A DNA stretch of 64,000 nt from Brucella pituitosa (GTDB lineage Bacteria; Pseudomonadota; Alphaproteobacteria; Rhizobiales; Rhizobiaceae): contig NZ_PYSY02000001.1 of the NCBI RefSeq assembly GCF_003049685.1, positions 1,426,001 to 1,490,000 on the forward strand, read 5' to 3'. The notes under the pieces were generated by a model. The model was not told the DNA's origin, ran no database searches, and saw nothing but the letters and a program-made list of their open reading frames with translations. The translations under genes were made by a program, and so were the position numbers. Shown piece after piece: positions 7,919 through 16,249 of the stretch; within the stretch, counting starts at the first letter, position 1; the number at the start of each line of letters is the position of its first letter.

Positions 7919-8305
7919 TTATGTTGAAACACCAAGCTCTGCCAAACGCTCAATGCAGGCTTCTTCAACCTGATCGAGTTCAGCAAGCGTCTCGTCAATA
8001 TCGCGACGCTTTTGCCTAAGGTCGCCGCGTTTTTCTTCAACGCGCTTCATCAAAAGCTTGAGCTGGCCGGTTTCACCCGGCGGTTCGCGATACATCTGCA
8101 CAATCTCGTGGATCTCGGCGATCGAGAATCCGAGGCGCTTTCCCCGCATGATTTGCTTGAGAAGGTGCCGATCAGACGGCCTGAACAAGCGTGTGCGACC
8201 ACGCCGCACAGGTGCGATCAACCCCTCGTCCTCATAAAAACGCAACGTACGGGTCGATATCCCGAATTCCCGCGTCAGCTCCGTGATCGTATAATATTCG
8301 CGCAC
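7919..8305 (-). CDS. MerR family transcriptional regulator, LiuR-like
   Basis: About 128 residues. The winged helix-turn-helix reads YYTITELTREFGISTRTLRFYEDEGL, followed by RGRTRLFRPSDRHLLKQIMRGKRLGFSIAEIHEIVQMY and a coiled-coil dimerisation helix rich in Lys, Arg and Glu. This is the LiuR branch of MerR regulators, which controls branched-chain amino-acid and fatty-acid breakdown in proteobacteria; no metal-binding cysteine pair is present. I prefer the GTG at 8305 because GGGA lies before it; a TTG at 8326 would add seven residues. A LiuR-type operator lies 49 bases upstream. It is convergent with the DUF1624 gene, with only three bases between stops. Confidence 0.88.
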   Translation of the reverse strand: MREYYTITELTREFGISTRTLRFYEDEGLIAPVRRGRTRLFRPSDRHLLKQIMRGKRLGFSIAEIHEIVQMYREPPGETGQLKLLMKRVEEKRGDLRQKRRDIDETLAELDQVEEACIERLAELGVST

Positions 8306-8353
8306 TACAACATCCCAGCCTTGCAATATGCAGGCAATTGTTGTGCAACCGCA

Positions 8354-8369
8354 TTTACGTAAAAGTCAA
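8354..8369. promoter_or_regulatory. LiuR-type operator (TTTACGTAAAAGTCAA)
   Basis: This 16-base site is one mismatch from the TTTACGTAAACGTCAA pattern I recall for LiuR-family MerR regulators. It lies upstream of the LiuR-like gene on the minus strand and about 125 bases before the exported protein gene on the plus strand. Autoregulation is the simplest reading. Confidence 0.6.
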
Positions 8370-8494
8370 TATTAAACCGTCACAATTGCTAATATTACCT
8401 ATAAGTAGCCACCACATTTATCGCACAGCCTTGCCATCATAGTGCCGCTCATGCGTTATGAAGTGACGACAGGATTGGTAACAGACAGCGATTC

Positions 8495-8860
8495 ATGCGG
8501 CGTTCTATAAAATATACCTTGATTGGACTGGTTATTGTTGCGCTTGTCGGCGCAGCACCTTTTGCAGTTGAACCTGTTGTCCAAAAGATCGGCGAAGGTT
8601 CGATCCGGCAACTGGCGAGAGACGGCAATTTCTGTACAACGGATGATTGCGAAGAAGGCATAAACTATGCCATTGGCTTCCTCGAAACCAATTATGGCCT
8701 CTCTCCCGAGAACGTTAAATGGTGTATGGGCGTCGATGTCATCGCGCATTATGAATTGCCGTTTGGCAATGGACTGAAAAAGTCGATAACTGATCGAATG
8801 TATCAGCGTTGCGGCGATCCTAATCAGGACGAACCTATCGGAAATTACACGGCAGAATAG
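8495..8860 (+). CDS. Hypothetical exported or membrane-anchored protein (121 aa)
   Basis: Not recognised. The N-terminus MRRSIKYTLIGLVIVALVGAAPFAVE is a clear signal peptide or membrane anchor. The rest, about 95 residues, is soluble and acidic, with four cysteines (CTTDDC, WCMG, RCGD) that could form two disulfides in the periplasm. No strong ribosome site precedes the ATG. The VanZ-like gene follows 15 bases later, so the two are probably one operon. Confidence 0.75.
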   Translation: MRRSIKYTLIGLVIVALVGAAPFAVEPVVQKIGEGSIRQLARDGNFCTTDDCEEGINYAIGFLETNYGLSPENVKWCMGVDVIAHYELPFGNGLKKSITDRMYQRCGDPNQDEPIGNYTAE

Positions 8861-8875
8861 AAGGCCTTTTAATTA

Positions 8876-9229
8876 ATGACGCGTTTTTTGCGCTTTGCCG
8901 CGTGGCTGGTTCTGGCAATAATTCTTATCGTGACGATAAGCCCGATCCAGTTCCGTCCCATCACCGGTGAACCTGCCGATGTGGAACGCTTCGCAGCCTT
9001 TTTTCTTGTCGGCTTCCTGTTTGCGCTCGCCTATCCACGCCACTGGATCGCTGTGCTGTTATTGACCGTTGGATGCGCAGGCATGTTTGAGTTGCTTCAA
9101 CGCTTAGCTCCGGGCCGTCACGGCGAATTCGCAGACTTTGTCTTCAAAGCAGTGGGTGCAATCGGTGGCGTTTTTATCGGGCGTGGCCTTAGCCTTCTGC
9201 CGTTCTTTTCAAAGAAGACCGGAAGTTAG
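8876..9229 (+). CDS. VanZ family membrane protein
   Basis: 117 residues with three or four hydrophobic helices. The pattern SPIQFRPITG, VERFAAFFLVGFLFALAYP and FELLQRLAPGRHGEFADFVFKAVGAIGGVFIG (conserved Glu, Arg, Asp between helices) is characteristic of VanZ-like proteins. VanZ confers teicoplanin tolerance in enterococci, but most proteobacterial homologues have no proven role. It lies directly behind the exported 121-aa protein, and AAGG precedes the start by 12 bases. Confidence 0.8.
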   Translation: MTRFLRFAAWLVLAIILIVTISPIQFRPITGEPADVERFAAFFLVGFLFALAYPRHWIAVLLLTVGCAGMFELLQRLAPGRHGEFADFVFKAVGAIGGVFIGRGLSLLPFFSKKTGS

Positions 9230-9310
9230 CACTTAGACTTCTGTTTTCCTCGTTGGAACCAAACTGATGCATGAGCGTTCTATCAGCATCAATTCCAACG
9301 GAGGTTTGAA

Positions 9311-9628
9311 ATGGCCGATAATAAAACAGCTAACGACGTTCAGCAGGCTCTGGAACAACAGATTTCTGATTTGCGCGGTGAGCTGAAACGCCTGTCTAAG
9401 TCTTTGGCATCCCGCACAAGCGACTTCAGAGATACCGCCGAAGACGCATTGGACGATGCTTCCGGTCGTTTCCGCCATGCAGCTCAGGCTGTTCGCGAAC
9501 GCGGTCAGGCGGTGGCAGAGACTGTTAAGGAAAATCCTGGCACAGCCACGACACTCTTCGGTACTGCTGGTATCCTGGGCATCCTGATCGGCGTGGCGAT
9601 TGGCTGCGCGCTCTCTGATCGCCGCTAA
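9311..9628 (+). CDS. DUF883 family protein (ElaB/YqjD-like)
   Basis: 105 residues. A long amphipathic coiled-coil region (about 1-75, with regular Leu/Ala and charged positions) leads to KENPGTATTLFGTAGILGILIGVAIGCALSDRR, one C-terminal membrane helix with a glycine-rich face and a basic end. This is the layout of the C-tail-anchored ElaB/YqjD/YgaM proteins, which bind ribosomes in stationary phase in E. coli. Strong GGAGG upstream of the ATG. A terminator follows 26 bases after the stop, so it is a single-gene unit. Confidence 0.85.
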   Translation: MADNKTANDVQQALEQQISDLRGELKRLSKSLASRTSDFRDTAEDALDDASGRFRHAAQAVRERGQAVAETVKENPGTATTLFGTAGILGILIGVAIGCALSDRR

Positions 9629-9654
9629 CTGACATAAAGACTCCTCCTGACTAA

Positions 9655-9679
9655 CCCGCGCCTCCACAGCGCGGGTTTT
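9655..9679 (+). terminator. Rho-independent terminator
   Basis: CCCGCGC (9655-9661) pairs with GCGCGGG (9669-9675), loop CTCCACA, followed by TTTT. It ends the DUF883 transcript. Confidence 0.85.
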
Positions 9680-9736
9680 CTTATGGGCTTTACCTGCGCG
9701 ACCATGACTGCTACTCGGAGCCATTGGCAATCTGCC

Positions 9737-9768
9737 ACCGGTCGCAGCCTACCCGGTTAAAACAAGGA
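9737..9768 (+). promoter_or_regulatory. preQ1-I riboswitch aptamer upstream of queF
   Basis: ACCGG (9737-9741) pairs with CCGGT (9753-9757) to form P1. Loop 1 reads TCGCAG, then CCTACC; after P1 comes the A-rich TAAAACAAGGA. This closely follows the Thermoanaerobacter preQ1-I aptamer (P1, UCGCAG loop, A-rich tail, terminal AGG). P2 can form between CCT (9748-9750) and AGG (9765-9767), hiding a Shine-Dalgarno. The downstream gene makes preQ0-to-preQ1 reductase, exactly the pathway sensed. Unlike simple cases, the hidden ribosome site serves a short ORF at 9781 before queF. Confidence 0.85.
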
Positions 9769-9780
9769 CAAGCGCTTGAT

Positions 9781-9813
9781 ATGCAAGCGCAAAGACTGCA
9801 CCGTGGCTTTTAA
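9781..9813 (+). CDS. Possible 10-codon leader ORF between riboswitch and queF
   Basis: Reads MQAQRLHRGF then TAA, in the same frame as queF, whose ATG follows 12 bases after the stop. The AAGGA of the riboswitch ends 12 bases before its ATG, a long but possible spacing. A perfect hairpin GCGCTTG / CAAGCGC (9772-9778, 9784-9790) places the ATG in its loop. Translation coupling to queF is an inference; the ORF could also be chance. Confidence 0.3.
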   Translation: MQAQRLHRGF

Positions 9814-9825
9814 AAAGGCACGCAA

Positions 9826-10293
9826 ATGTCTGAAAAGACAATATATTCCGATCTGAAACAACTCGGATCGAACAGCACGGTACCGCAATCACCTGAAGAG
9901 GTCGTACTTGAGCGGGTCGCAAACCCGCAGGCCGGAACACCATACTGCGTCCGTTTCACAGCGCCTGAGTTCACCTCTCTCTGCCCCATGACGGGACAGC
10001 CAGACTTCGCACATCTGATGATCGATTATGTTCCGGGAGAATGGCTGGTTGAGAGCAAATCGCTCAAGCTTTTCCTGTTCTCATTCCGCAATCATGGCGC
10101 GTTTCATGAAGACTGCACCGTGACAATCGGCAAGCGTCTGGTCGAACTGCTTCAGCCTGAGTGGTTACGTATTGGTGGCTACTGGTATCCGCGCGGTGGC
10201 ATCCCGATTGATGTGTTTTATCAAACAGGTGCAGCACCTCAGAATGTTTGGATTCCTGAACAGTCTGTACCCAATTATCGTGGTCGCGGCTGA
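9826..10293 (+). CDS. queF: NADPH-dependent 7-cyano-7-deazaguanine reductase QueF
   Basis: Reduces preQ0 to preQ1 in queuosine synthesis. The 155-residue length is that of the short unimodular class. The T-fold core carries [14 protein letters not shown] with the catalytic Cys at C53 and Asp at D60. The QueF signature motif E(S/L)K is present as [20 protein letters not shown], with His 94 and Glu 95 in the active site. Its own Shine-Dalgarno AAAGG lies seven bases before the ATG. It is controlled at least in part by the preQ1-I riboswitch just upstream, so product feedback is likely. Confidence 0.95.
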   Translation: MSEKTIYSDLKQLGSNSTVPQSPEEVVLERVANPQAGTPYCVRFTAPEFTSLCPMTGQPDFAHLMIDYVPGEWLVESKSLKLFLFSFRNHGAFHEDCTVTIGKRLVELLQPEWLRIGGYWYPRGGIPIDVFYQTGAAPQNVWIPEQSVPNYRGRG

Positions 10294-10373
10294 TCACAAA
10301 TATGGGTATCTATTGCCGCTATGCACCGCGATGCCTATGATTGGCATCAACATTAAAACCGGAAACACTTCAG

Positions 10374-10550
10374 ATGACTAAAGTTGTTCTACTGATTTCG
10401 CTTGCTGTTCTTTCCGGCTGCGGTGCCGGAAAAGCGGCAATGGATGCGGGTAAAGGGTTCGACCGATTCGCTTGCGCGTCGCGCAATTTCAAAGGCGAAC
10501 CGCCCTGCCCCCAGCCTGATAGTCCAAACCAGCCAAACCAGACGCCATAA
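10374..10550 (+). CDS. Small hypothetical lipoprotein (58 aa)
   Basis: MTKVVLLISLAVLSGC ends in a consensus lipobox (LSGC), so the mature protein is a lipid-anchored peptide of about 43 residues beginning CGAGKAAMDAG and ending in a Pro/Asn/Gln-rich tail. It has two further cysteines. The upstream in-frame ATG at 10341 would destroy the signal peptide, so 10374 is the better start. It resembles the entericidin-like group of tiny lipoproteins in size only. The DUF924 gene follows 17 bases later. Confidence 0.7.
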   Translation: MTKVVLLISLAVLSGCGAGKAAMDAGKGFDRFACASRNFKGEPPCPQPDSPNQPNQTP

Positions 10551-10567
10551 CCCGGAAAGAGGCAGCC

Positions 10568-11110
10568 ATGGCCATTCAACCCAACGACATCCTCGATTTC
10601 TGGTTCTCCGCCAAAATGCGGGAGAACTGGTTTACCAAGAGCGACGAAATCGATGCTGAAATCCGCGAGAAGTTTCTGGCTGCCTACGAAGACGCTCGCG
10701 CCGACAAGCTCGAAGACTGGAAACAACAGCCGGAAAGCGCTCTCGCGCTGACTATTCTGTTCGATCAGTTTCCACGCAACATGTTCCGCGGCTCTCCACG
10801 CTCATTTGAAAGCGACGGTCTTGCTCGCGATGTGGCGGCTCAGGCGCTCGACCATGATTTCGACCGCAAACTGTCGGCTGAACAACGTCAGTTCTTCTAT
10901 TTGCCTTTCATGCATAGCGAACATCTTAGCGATCAGAAGCGCTGTGTCGATCTTTACGAAAAACTGGGTGATCAGTTCTCATTGGGCTTTGCACAACAGC
11001 ATCACGACATTATCGAGCGCTTTGGCCGCTTCCCGCACCGCAATAAGGTGCTGGATCGCGAAACGACCAGCGAAGAAGCAGAATTCCTCAAGGAACATGC
11101 AGGCTTCTGA
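10568..11110 (+). CDS. DUF924 family protein
   Basis: 180 residues with the family pattern: DILDFWF at the start, ENWFTKSDEIDAEIREKF, then ALALTILFDQFPRNMFRGSPRSFESD, FYLPFMHSEHLSDQKRCVDLY, and HHDIIERFGRFPHRNKVLDRETTSEEAEFL. It is an all-helical, TPR-like fold of unknown function, widespread in proteobacteria. AGAGG lies a good distance before the ATG. It is convergent with the ScfR regulator, with only two bases between the stops. Confidence 0.9.
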   Translation: MAIQPNDILDFWFSAKMRENWFTKSDEIDAEIREKFLAAYEDARADKLEDWKQQPESALALTILFDQFPRNMFRGSPRSFESDGLARDVAAQALDHDFDRKLSAEQRQFFYLPFMHSEHLSDQKRCVDLYEKLGDQFSLGFAQQHHDIIERFGRFPHRNKVLDRETTSEEAEFLKEHAGF

Positions 11111-11112
11111 TT

Positions 11113-12525
11113 TCATAAAAGCTTGTAAGGCAGAATTCCACGGCGGTCGTGATCGACCGATATGCGGCTTTTGGGTGGTGGTACGGCGCGCTGAACACAT
11201 TCAGCGCGCTCACAGATTCGGCAAGAAACACCGATCGGATCAAAAGCAGAGCGGGTGGCGATATCAAGCCCATCCGCATAGACAAAATCCTGCGCATGTG
11301 TGACCTCGCAGCCGAGTGCTATGGCATAGCGGCGCTGCGGGGCATTGAAACCGCCTTCACTCTTCGTAAGCTCCGTCGCGACACAGAGATAACGAGCACC
11401 GTCCGGCGTCTCCGCAAGCTGACGAATAATGCGCCCCGGCATTTCAAACGCCTGATGCACATTCCAGAGCGGACAGGCTGCACCATAACGCGCAAATTGC
11501 AGTTTGGCCGCACTGTGACGCTTGGTGATGTTTCCGGCTCTGTCGATACGCGCAAAAAACACCGGCACACCGCGCTGGCCCGAGCGCTGCAAGGTGCTTA
11601 ACCGATGCGCGACCTGTTCAAGACTTGCGCCAAAACGCGAGGCGAGCAATTCCAGATCATGCCGGAGTTCTTTCGCAGCCGACAAAAATGTCTGATAGGG
11701 CAGCATCAACGCGCCGGCAAAATAATTACGCAGTCCGATTTTGCAAATTTCAACAGCTTCGGTTGAGCGAAAGTCTGCACGTTTCGCAATTGCCGTGACG
11801 ATTTCTTCCATTTCCAGTTCTGCAATCTGAAATGCAATCTGAAAGTTTCGTGTCGAAGCAGGCGAATAAGGATTGAGATGGAGAATACGGGTTTCAGGAT
11901 TGAAACGGCGCAGAATCGCCTCATCCGGGTCAGCACGCGCAACACGCACCCGATGATGATTCTCCATATATTGCGGCAGTGCCACACCAATGTCGCGCCC
12001 TGGAATATCAAGTTTTGCAGCAAGATTTTCTGCTGCAATATCAATCTCATGTACGTAGTTATCGATAAAATGGAAAAAGTCGCGTACTTCTTCATAGGGT
12101 GCAGGCTCGGCAACCGATGGCGCGCGCCCAAGTTGATTATCGAGGCTCGCAAGCTGCTCGCTATTGCGCCGATAGGCCTGATGACAGGCGATCAGCGCAT
12201 GCGCCAATCCCGGCGCATTCTGCGTGATCAGCTTCAGTTCCTGCAAATTCGGCTTGTAGTTATCAAAGACTGGATCAGCCAGGGCTTCTGAAACAGCGGA
12301 TAACAAACGATCATCATCGCCCAGCGAAATCGCACCAATGTCGATCTGGTAATTCTCGGCAAGTGCCAAAAGAACAGCAGCTGAAACCGGCCGCTGATTG
12401 TTCTCGATTTGGTTGAGGTAACTCGTTGAAATACCTAAGCGTTCAGCAAAACCAGACTGGGTTGTCCGATGCTGCTCGCGTATTTCACGGATTTTTCTGC
12501 CAACGTAAAGTTTTCTCGGTGCCAT
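11113..12525 (-). CDS. Short-chain fatty acyl-CoA regulator (ScfR/PccR/RamB family)
   Basis: Transcription factor that senses acyl-CoA and controls propionate and acetate use. 470 residues: an XRE-type helix-turn-helix at about 8-62 (IREIREQHRTTQSGFAERLGISTSYLNQIENNQRP), an IrrE-like metallopeptidase-derived domain (FQIAFQIAELEMEE, in place of a full HEXXH), and the DUF2083 domain at the end with conserved cysteines. This arrangement matches Rhodobacter PccR and actinobacterial RamB. I chose the ATG at 12525, which gives the family start; the extra ten residues from 12555 would overlap the operator. It is divergent from pccB, its expected target. Confidence 0.9.
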   Translation of the reverse strand: MAPRKLYVGRKIREIREQHRTTQSGFAERLGISTSYLNQIENNQRPVSAAVLLALAENYQIDIGAISLGDDDRLLSAVSEALADPVFDNYKPNLQELKLITQNAPGLAHALIACHQAYRRNSEQLASLDNQLGRAPSVAEPAPYEEVRDFFHFIDNYVHEIDIAAENLAAKLDIPGRDIGVALPQYMENHHRVRVARADPDEAILRRFNPETRILHLNPYSPASTRNFQIAFQIAELEMEEIVTAIAKRADFRSTEAVEICKIGLRNYFAGALMLPYQTFLSAAKELRHDLELLASRFGASLEQVAHRLSTLQRSGQRGVPVFFARIDRAGNITKRHSAAKLQFARYGAACPLWNVHQAFEMPGRIIRQLAETPDGARYLCVATELTKSEGGFNAPQRRYAIALGCEVTHAQDFVYADGLDIATRSAFDPIGVSCRICERAECVQRAVPPPKSRISVDHDRRGILPYKLL

Positions 12526-12526
12526 A

Positions 12527-12556
12527 TTTGCAAATTCGCATTTCGCTATTTGCAAA
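12527..12556. promoter_or_regulatory. Paired TTTGCAAA operator boxes of the ScfR regulator
   Basis: Two perfect TTTGCAAA palindromes at 12527-12534 and 12549-12556, start-to-start 22 bases (two helical turns), with degenerate TTCGCA and TTTCGC between. TTTGCAAA is the core recognised by PccR and RamB. The first box begins two bases from the regulator's own ATG, which suggests autorepression as well as control of divergent pccB. Confidence 0.75.
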
Positions 12557-12664
12557 TTTATAAATTACACAGCCACACCTTTTCAAGCTTTCAGAATGCG
12601 GCATACTGGCTCTAATCATTGGAACAACAATCCGCAATTTCATAGCTTTCCAAAGGCATAGCGA

Positions 12665-14197
12665 ATGCAGGAACTTCTCGAACAACTTGAAGCGCGTCGC
12701 GCTGAGGCGCGCATCGGCGGCGGGCAAAAACGTATTGATGCCCAGCACGGCAAGGGCAAGCTCACGGCCCGCGAAAGACTGGAAGTGCTGCTCGACGAGG
12801 GATCGTTCGAGGAGTTTGACATGTATGTCACACACCGCTGCACCGATTTCGGCATGGAAAAGCAGAAGATTGCGGGTGATGGCGTCGTCACCGGCTGGGG
12901 CACGATCAATGGCCGGCAAGTCTATGTGTTCAGTCAGGATTTCACAGTTCTTGGCGGCTCACTGTCAGAAACCCATGCCCAGAAAATCTGCAAGATCATG
13001 GACATGGCCATGCAGAACGGTGCGCCAGTGATCGGGCTCAATGATTCGGGTGGCGCACGCATTCAGGAAGGTGTGGCCTCACTCGCGGGCTATGCCGATG
13101 TCTTCAAGCGTAATGCCGATGCCTCCGGCGTTATTCCGCAGATTTCAGTCATCATGGGCCCATGTGCCGGTGGCGCGGTTTATTCTCCAGCCATGACTGA
13201 TTTCATTTTCATGGTGCGCGACTCATCCTACATGTTCGTGACAGGCCCGGATGTGGTCAAAACCGTCACCAATGAGATTGTCACTGCAGAAGAACTGGGC
13301 GGCGCTTCAACCCACACGAAGAAATCATCTGTTGCCGATGGCGCATATGAAAACGATATCGAGACGCTGGAACAAGTGCGTCTTCTGTTCGACTTCCTGC
13401 CGCTTAATAATCGCGAAAAATCACCGACCCGTCCCTTCCACGACGACCCCGCACGTCTTGAAATGCGGCTCGATACGCTGATCCCCGATAGCGCCAATAA
13501 GCCCTACGATATGAAGGAGCTGATCCTCGCGCTGGCGGATGAAGGCGATTTCTTCGAAATTCAGGAAGCTTTTGCCAAGAATATCATCACCGGCTTCATC
13601 CGCATGGAGGGGCAAACAATTGGTGTCGTCGCCAATCAACCGATGGTGCTGGCTGGCTGCCTTGATATCGATTCGTCGCGCAAAGCTGCACGTTTCGTGC
13701 GCTTCTGCGATGCCTTCAATATCCCGATCCTCACTCTTGTCGACGTTCCGGGCTTCTTACCCGGCACGGCACAGGAATATGGCGGCGTCATCAAGCATGG
13801 TGCAAAACTGCTCTTTGCCTATAGCCAGGCTACCGTTCCGATGGTTACGCTTATCACCCGCAAAGCCTATGGCGGCGCTTATGATGTGATGGCATCCAAA
13901 CATATCGGTGCCGATATGAATTATGCATGGCCCACCGCAGAAATCGCCGTCATGGGTGCCAAGGGCGCCACCGAAATTCTGTACCGCTCAGAACTTGGCG
14001 ACACCGAAAAAATCGCTGCTCGTACAAAAGAATATGAAGAACGCTTCGCCAATCCGTTCGTTGCTGCCGAACGCGGCTTCATTGATGAGGTGATCATGCC
14101 GCATTCATCCCGCCGCCGCATCGCCCGCGCGTTCTCTGCTCTGCGTAACAAGAGCCAGAACGCGCCATGGAAGAAACACGACACAATTCCGCTGTGA
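12665..14197 (+). CDS. pccB: Propionyl-CoA carboxylase beta chain (carboxyltransferase)
   Basis: Transfers carboxyl from carboxybiotin to propionyl-CoA, giving (S)-methylmalonyl-CoA. 510 residues with both crotonase-fold halves. The oxyanion-hole glycine pairs are visible in [24 protein letters not shown] and [21 protein letters not shown] (N-half) and in [31 protein letters not shown] and [26 protein letters not shown] (C-half). It opens the pccB-pccA-mcm operon, with pccA 20 bases downstream. The promoter lies in the 139-bp divergent gap next to the two TTTGCAAA boxes. Confidence 0.95.
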   Translation: MQELLEQLEARRAEARIGGGQKRIDAQHGKGKLTARERLEVLLDEGSFEEFDMYVTHRCTDFGMEKQKIAGDGVVTGWGTINGRQVYVFSQDFTVLGGSLSETHAQKICKIMDMAMQNGAPVIGLNDSGGARIQEGVASLAGYADVFKRNADASGVIPQISVIMGPCAGGAVYSPAMTDFIFMVRDSSYMFVTGPDVVKTVTNEIVTAEELGGASTHTKKSSVADGAYENDIETLEQVRLLFDFLPLNNREKSPTRPFHDDPARLEMRLDTLIPDSANKPYDMKELILALADEGDFFEIQEAFAKNIITGFIRMEGQTIGVVANQPMVLAGCLDIDSSRKAARFVRFCDAFNIPILTLVDVPGFLPGTAQEYGGVIKHGAKLLFAYSQATVPMVTLITRKAYGGAYDVMASKHIGADMNYAWPTAEIAVMGAKGATEILYRSELGDTEKIAARTKEYEERFANPFVAAERGFIDEVIMPHSSRRRIARAFSALRNKSQNAPWKKHDTIPL

Positions 14198-14217
14198 TAG
14201 CGATGGGTGGGAACAAA

Positions 14218-16221
14218 ATGATCAAGAAAATCCTCATTGCCAATCGTGGCGAAATCGCATGCCGGGTTATCAAAACGGCAAAGAAAATGGGCATCGCGAC
14301 AGTTGCAGTCTATTCCGATGCCGACCGTAACGCGCTGCATGTCAAAATGGCTGACGAGGCCATACATATCGGACCAGCGCCCTCGAACCAGTCTTATATC
14401 GTTGTCGATAAAATTCTGGCGGCAATCAAGGAAACCGGGGCCGATGCAGTGCACCCAGGCTATGGTTTTCTGTCCGAGAACCCGCGCTTTGCCGAAGCAT
14501 TGAAAGCCGCCAACGTCACCTTCATTGGCCCGCCGGTGAATGCCATTGAGGCCATGGGTGACAAGATCACCTCGAAAAAACTGGCCGCTGAGGCAGGCGT
14601 GTCTACCGTTCCCGGTCATATGGGGCTGATCGAAGACGCCGACGAGGCGGTGAAAATCGCAACTTCTGTCGGCTATCCGGTAATGATCAAAGCGTCTGCC
14701 GGCGGCGGCGGCAAGGGTATGCGCATTGCATGGAACGACGACGAAGCCCGTGAAGGGTTCCAGCTATCCCGTAATGAGGCGAAATCCTCTTTCGGTGATG
14801 ACCGCATCTTCATTGAAAAATTCGTCACGCAACCGCGCCATATCGAAATTCAGGTCCTCGGCGATCAGCACGGCAACGTCGTCTATCTTGGCGAGCGTGA
14901 ATGCTCCATCCAGCGCCGCAATCAGAAGGTCATCGAAGAAGCACCCTCGCCCTTCCTTGATGAAGCAACCCGCAAAGCCATGGGCGAACAGGCCGTCGCG
15001 CTTTCCAAAGCCGTCGGCTACTATTCGGCAGGCACTGTCGAGTTCATCGTTGATGGCGAGCGCAATTTCTATTTCCTCGAAATGAACACGCGATTGCAGG
15101 TCGAACATCCGGTGACAGAACTCATCACCGGCATTGATCTGGTTGAAGAAATGATCCGTGTGGCTTCGGGCGAGAAGCTGCGCATTACGCAGGCTGATGT
15201 GAAGCTCAACGGTTGGGCCATTGAAAGCCGCCTCTATGCAGAAGATCCATATCGCAACTTCCTGCCCTCCATTGGCAGGCTGACGCGCTATCGCCCTCCG
15301 GTCGAAGGCCAAGACAAAAATGGCTCAATCATCCGCAACGATACGGGTGTCTTCGAGGGTGGTGAAATCTCGATGTATTATGACCCCATGATCGCAAAGC
15401 TCTGCACATGGGCACCAGATCGATTGAGCGCAATCGACGCCATGGGCGAAGCGCTTGATGCGTTTGAAGTGGAAGGCATTGGCCACAACCTGCCATTCCT
15501 TTCGGCCGTTATGGATCATCCGCGTTTTCGGGCTGGCGCATTGACCACAGCCTTCATCGCAGAAGAGTATCCCGATGGGTTTGCAGGCGTAACAGTGTCA
15601 GAGCAAGACGCCCATGTTCTGGCTGCGGTAGCAGCTCAGATCAACATGGTCGTTGAACAGCGCAACAGCCAAATTTCCGGCAAACTTTCCACACAAAAAC
15701 AGTCTCTTCCAACCGACTGGGTTGTTACATTCAGTGGCTTCAGCCTGCCGATCCGGATTGCAGAAGGTGAAGGCGGAACGACAATCAACTTTGTCGATGG
15801 CCTCAGTCTGCCAGTCGCCAGCGATTGGCATCCAGGCAATCAGCTTGGATCATTCACGATTGGTGGCAAACCAGTCGCCGTAAAGGTTTTGCGTTCAGGA
15901 ACCGGTTGGCGCTTGCGCTGGCGTGGCATCGATGTCGTTGCGCATGTGCGTTCGCCGCGCGTGGCCGAACTGGCAACACTCATGCCCATTAAGCTGCCGC
16001 CCGATACATCGAAAATGCTGCTTTGCCCAATGCCGGGCGTCATCACCTCCGTACTTGTGAAAGACGGTGACACGGTCGAGGCTGGCCAACCACTTGCTAC
16101 GGTAGAAGCCATGAAGATGGAAAACGTGCTGCGTGCGGAACGCCGTGCTACCGTAAAACGCATCGCTGCGGAGGAAGGCGTAAGCCTGGCGGTTGATGAA
16201 CTCATTATGGAATTCGAGTGA
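14218..16221 (+). CDS. pccA: Propionyl-CoA carboxylase alpha chain (biotin carboxylase and carrier)
   Basis: Carboxylates its own biotin with ATP and bicarbonate. 667 residues: biotin carboxylase domain ([17 protein letters not shown] at the start; ATP-grasp loop [26 protein letters not shown]), the BT interaction domain in the middle, and a C-terminal carrier domain with EAMKMENV, biotinylated Lys at about K633. The ATG at 14218 has GGTGGGA upstream and gives the family start; the earlier frame from 14167 overlaps the pccB end and is not conserved. It partners with PccB to form the dodecameric enzyme. Confidence 0.95.
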   Translation: MIKKILIANRGEIACRVIKTAKKMGIATVAVYSDADRNALHVKMADEAIHIGPAPSNQSYIVVDKILAAIKETGADAVHPGYGFLSENPRFAEALKAANVTFIGPPVNAIEAMGDKITSKKLAAEAGVSTVPGHMGLIEDADEAVKIATSVGYPVMIKASAGGGGKGMRIAWNDDEAREGFQLSRNEAKSSFGDDRIFIEKFVTQPRHIEIQVLGDQHGNVVYLGERECSIQRRNQKVIEEAPSPFLDEATRKAMGEQAVALSKAVGYYSAGTVEFIVDGERNFYFLEMNTRLQVEHPVTELITGIDLVEEMIRVASGEKLRITQADVKLNGWAIESRLYAEDPYRNFLPSIGRLTRYRPPVEGQDKNGSIIRNDTGVFEGGEISMYYDPMIAKLCTWAPDRLSAIDAMGEALDAFEVEGIGHNLPFLSAVMDHPRFRAGALTTAFIAEEYPDGFAGVTVSEQDAHVLAAVAAQINMVVEQRNSQISGKLSTQKQSLPTDWVVTFSGFSLPIRIAEGEGGTTINFVDGLSLPVASDWHPGNQLGSFTIGGKPVAVKVLRSGTGWRLRWRGIDVVAHVRSPRVAELATLMPIKLPPDTSKMLLCPMPGVITSVLVKDGDTVEAGQPLATVEAMKMENVLRAERRATVKRIAAEEGVSLAVDELIMEFE

Positions 16222-16249
16222 GGGGCTTCGTGGGATGGAGAATAAGCCA

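Noticed and set aside
14167..14217. Earlier start for the propionyl-CoA carboxylase alpha chain
   Set aside because: The added residues are read from the end of pccB, are not conserved, and a good ribosome site precedes 14218.
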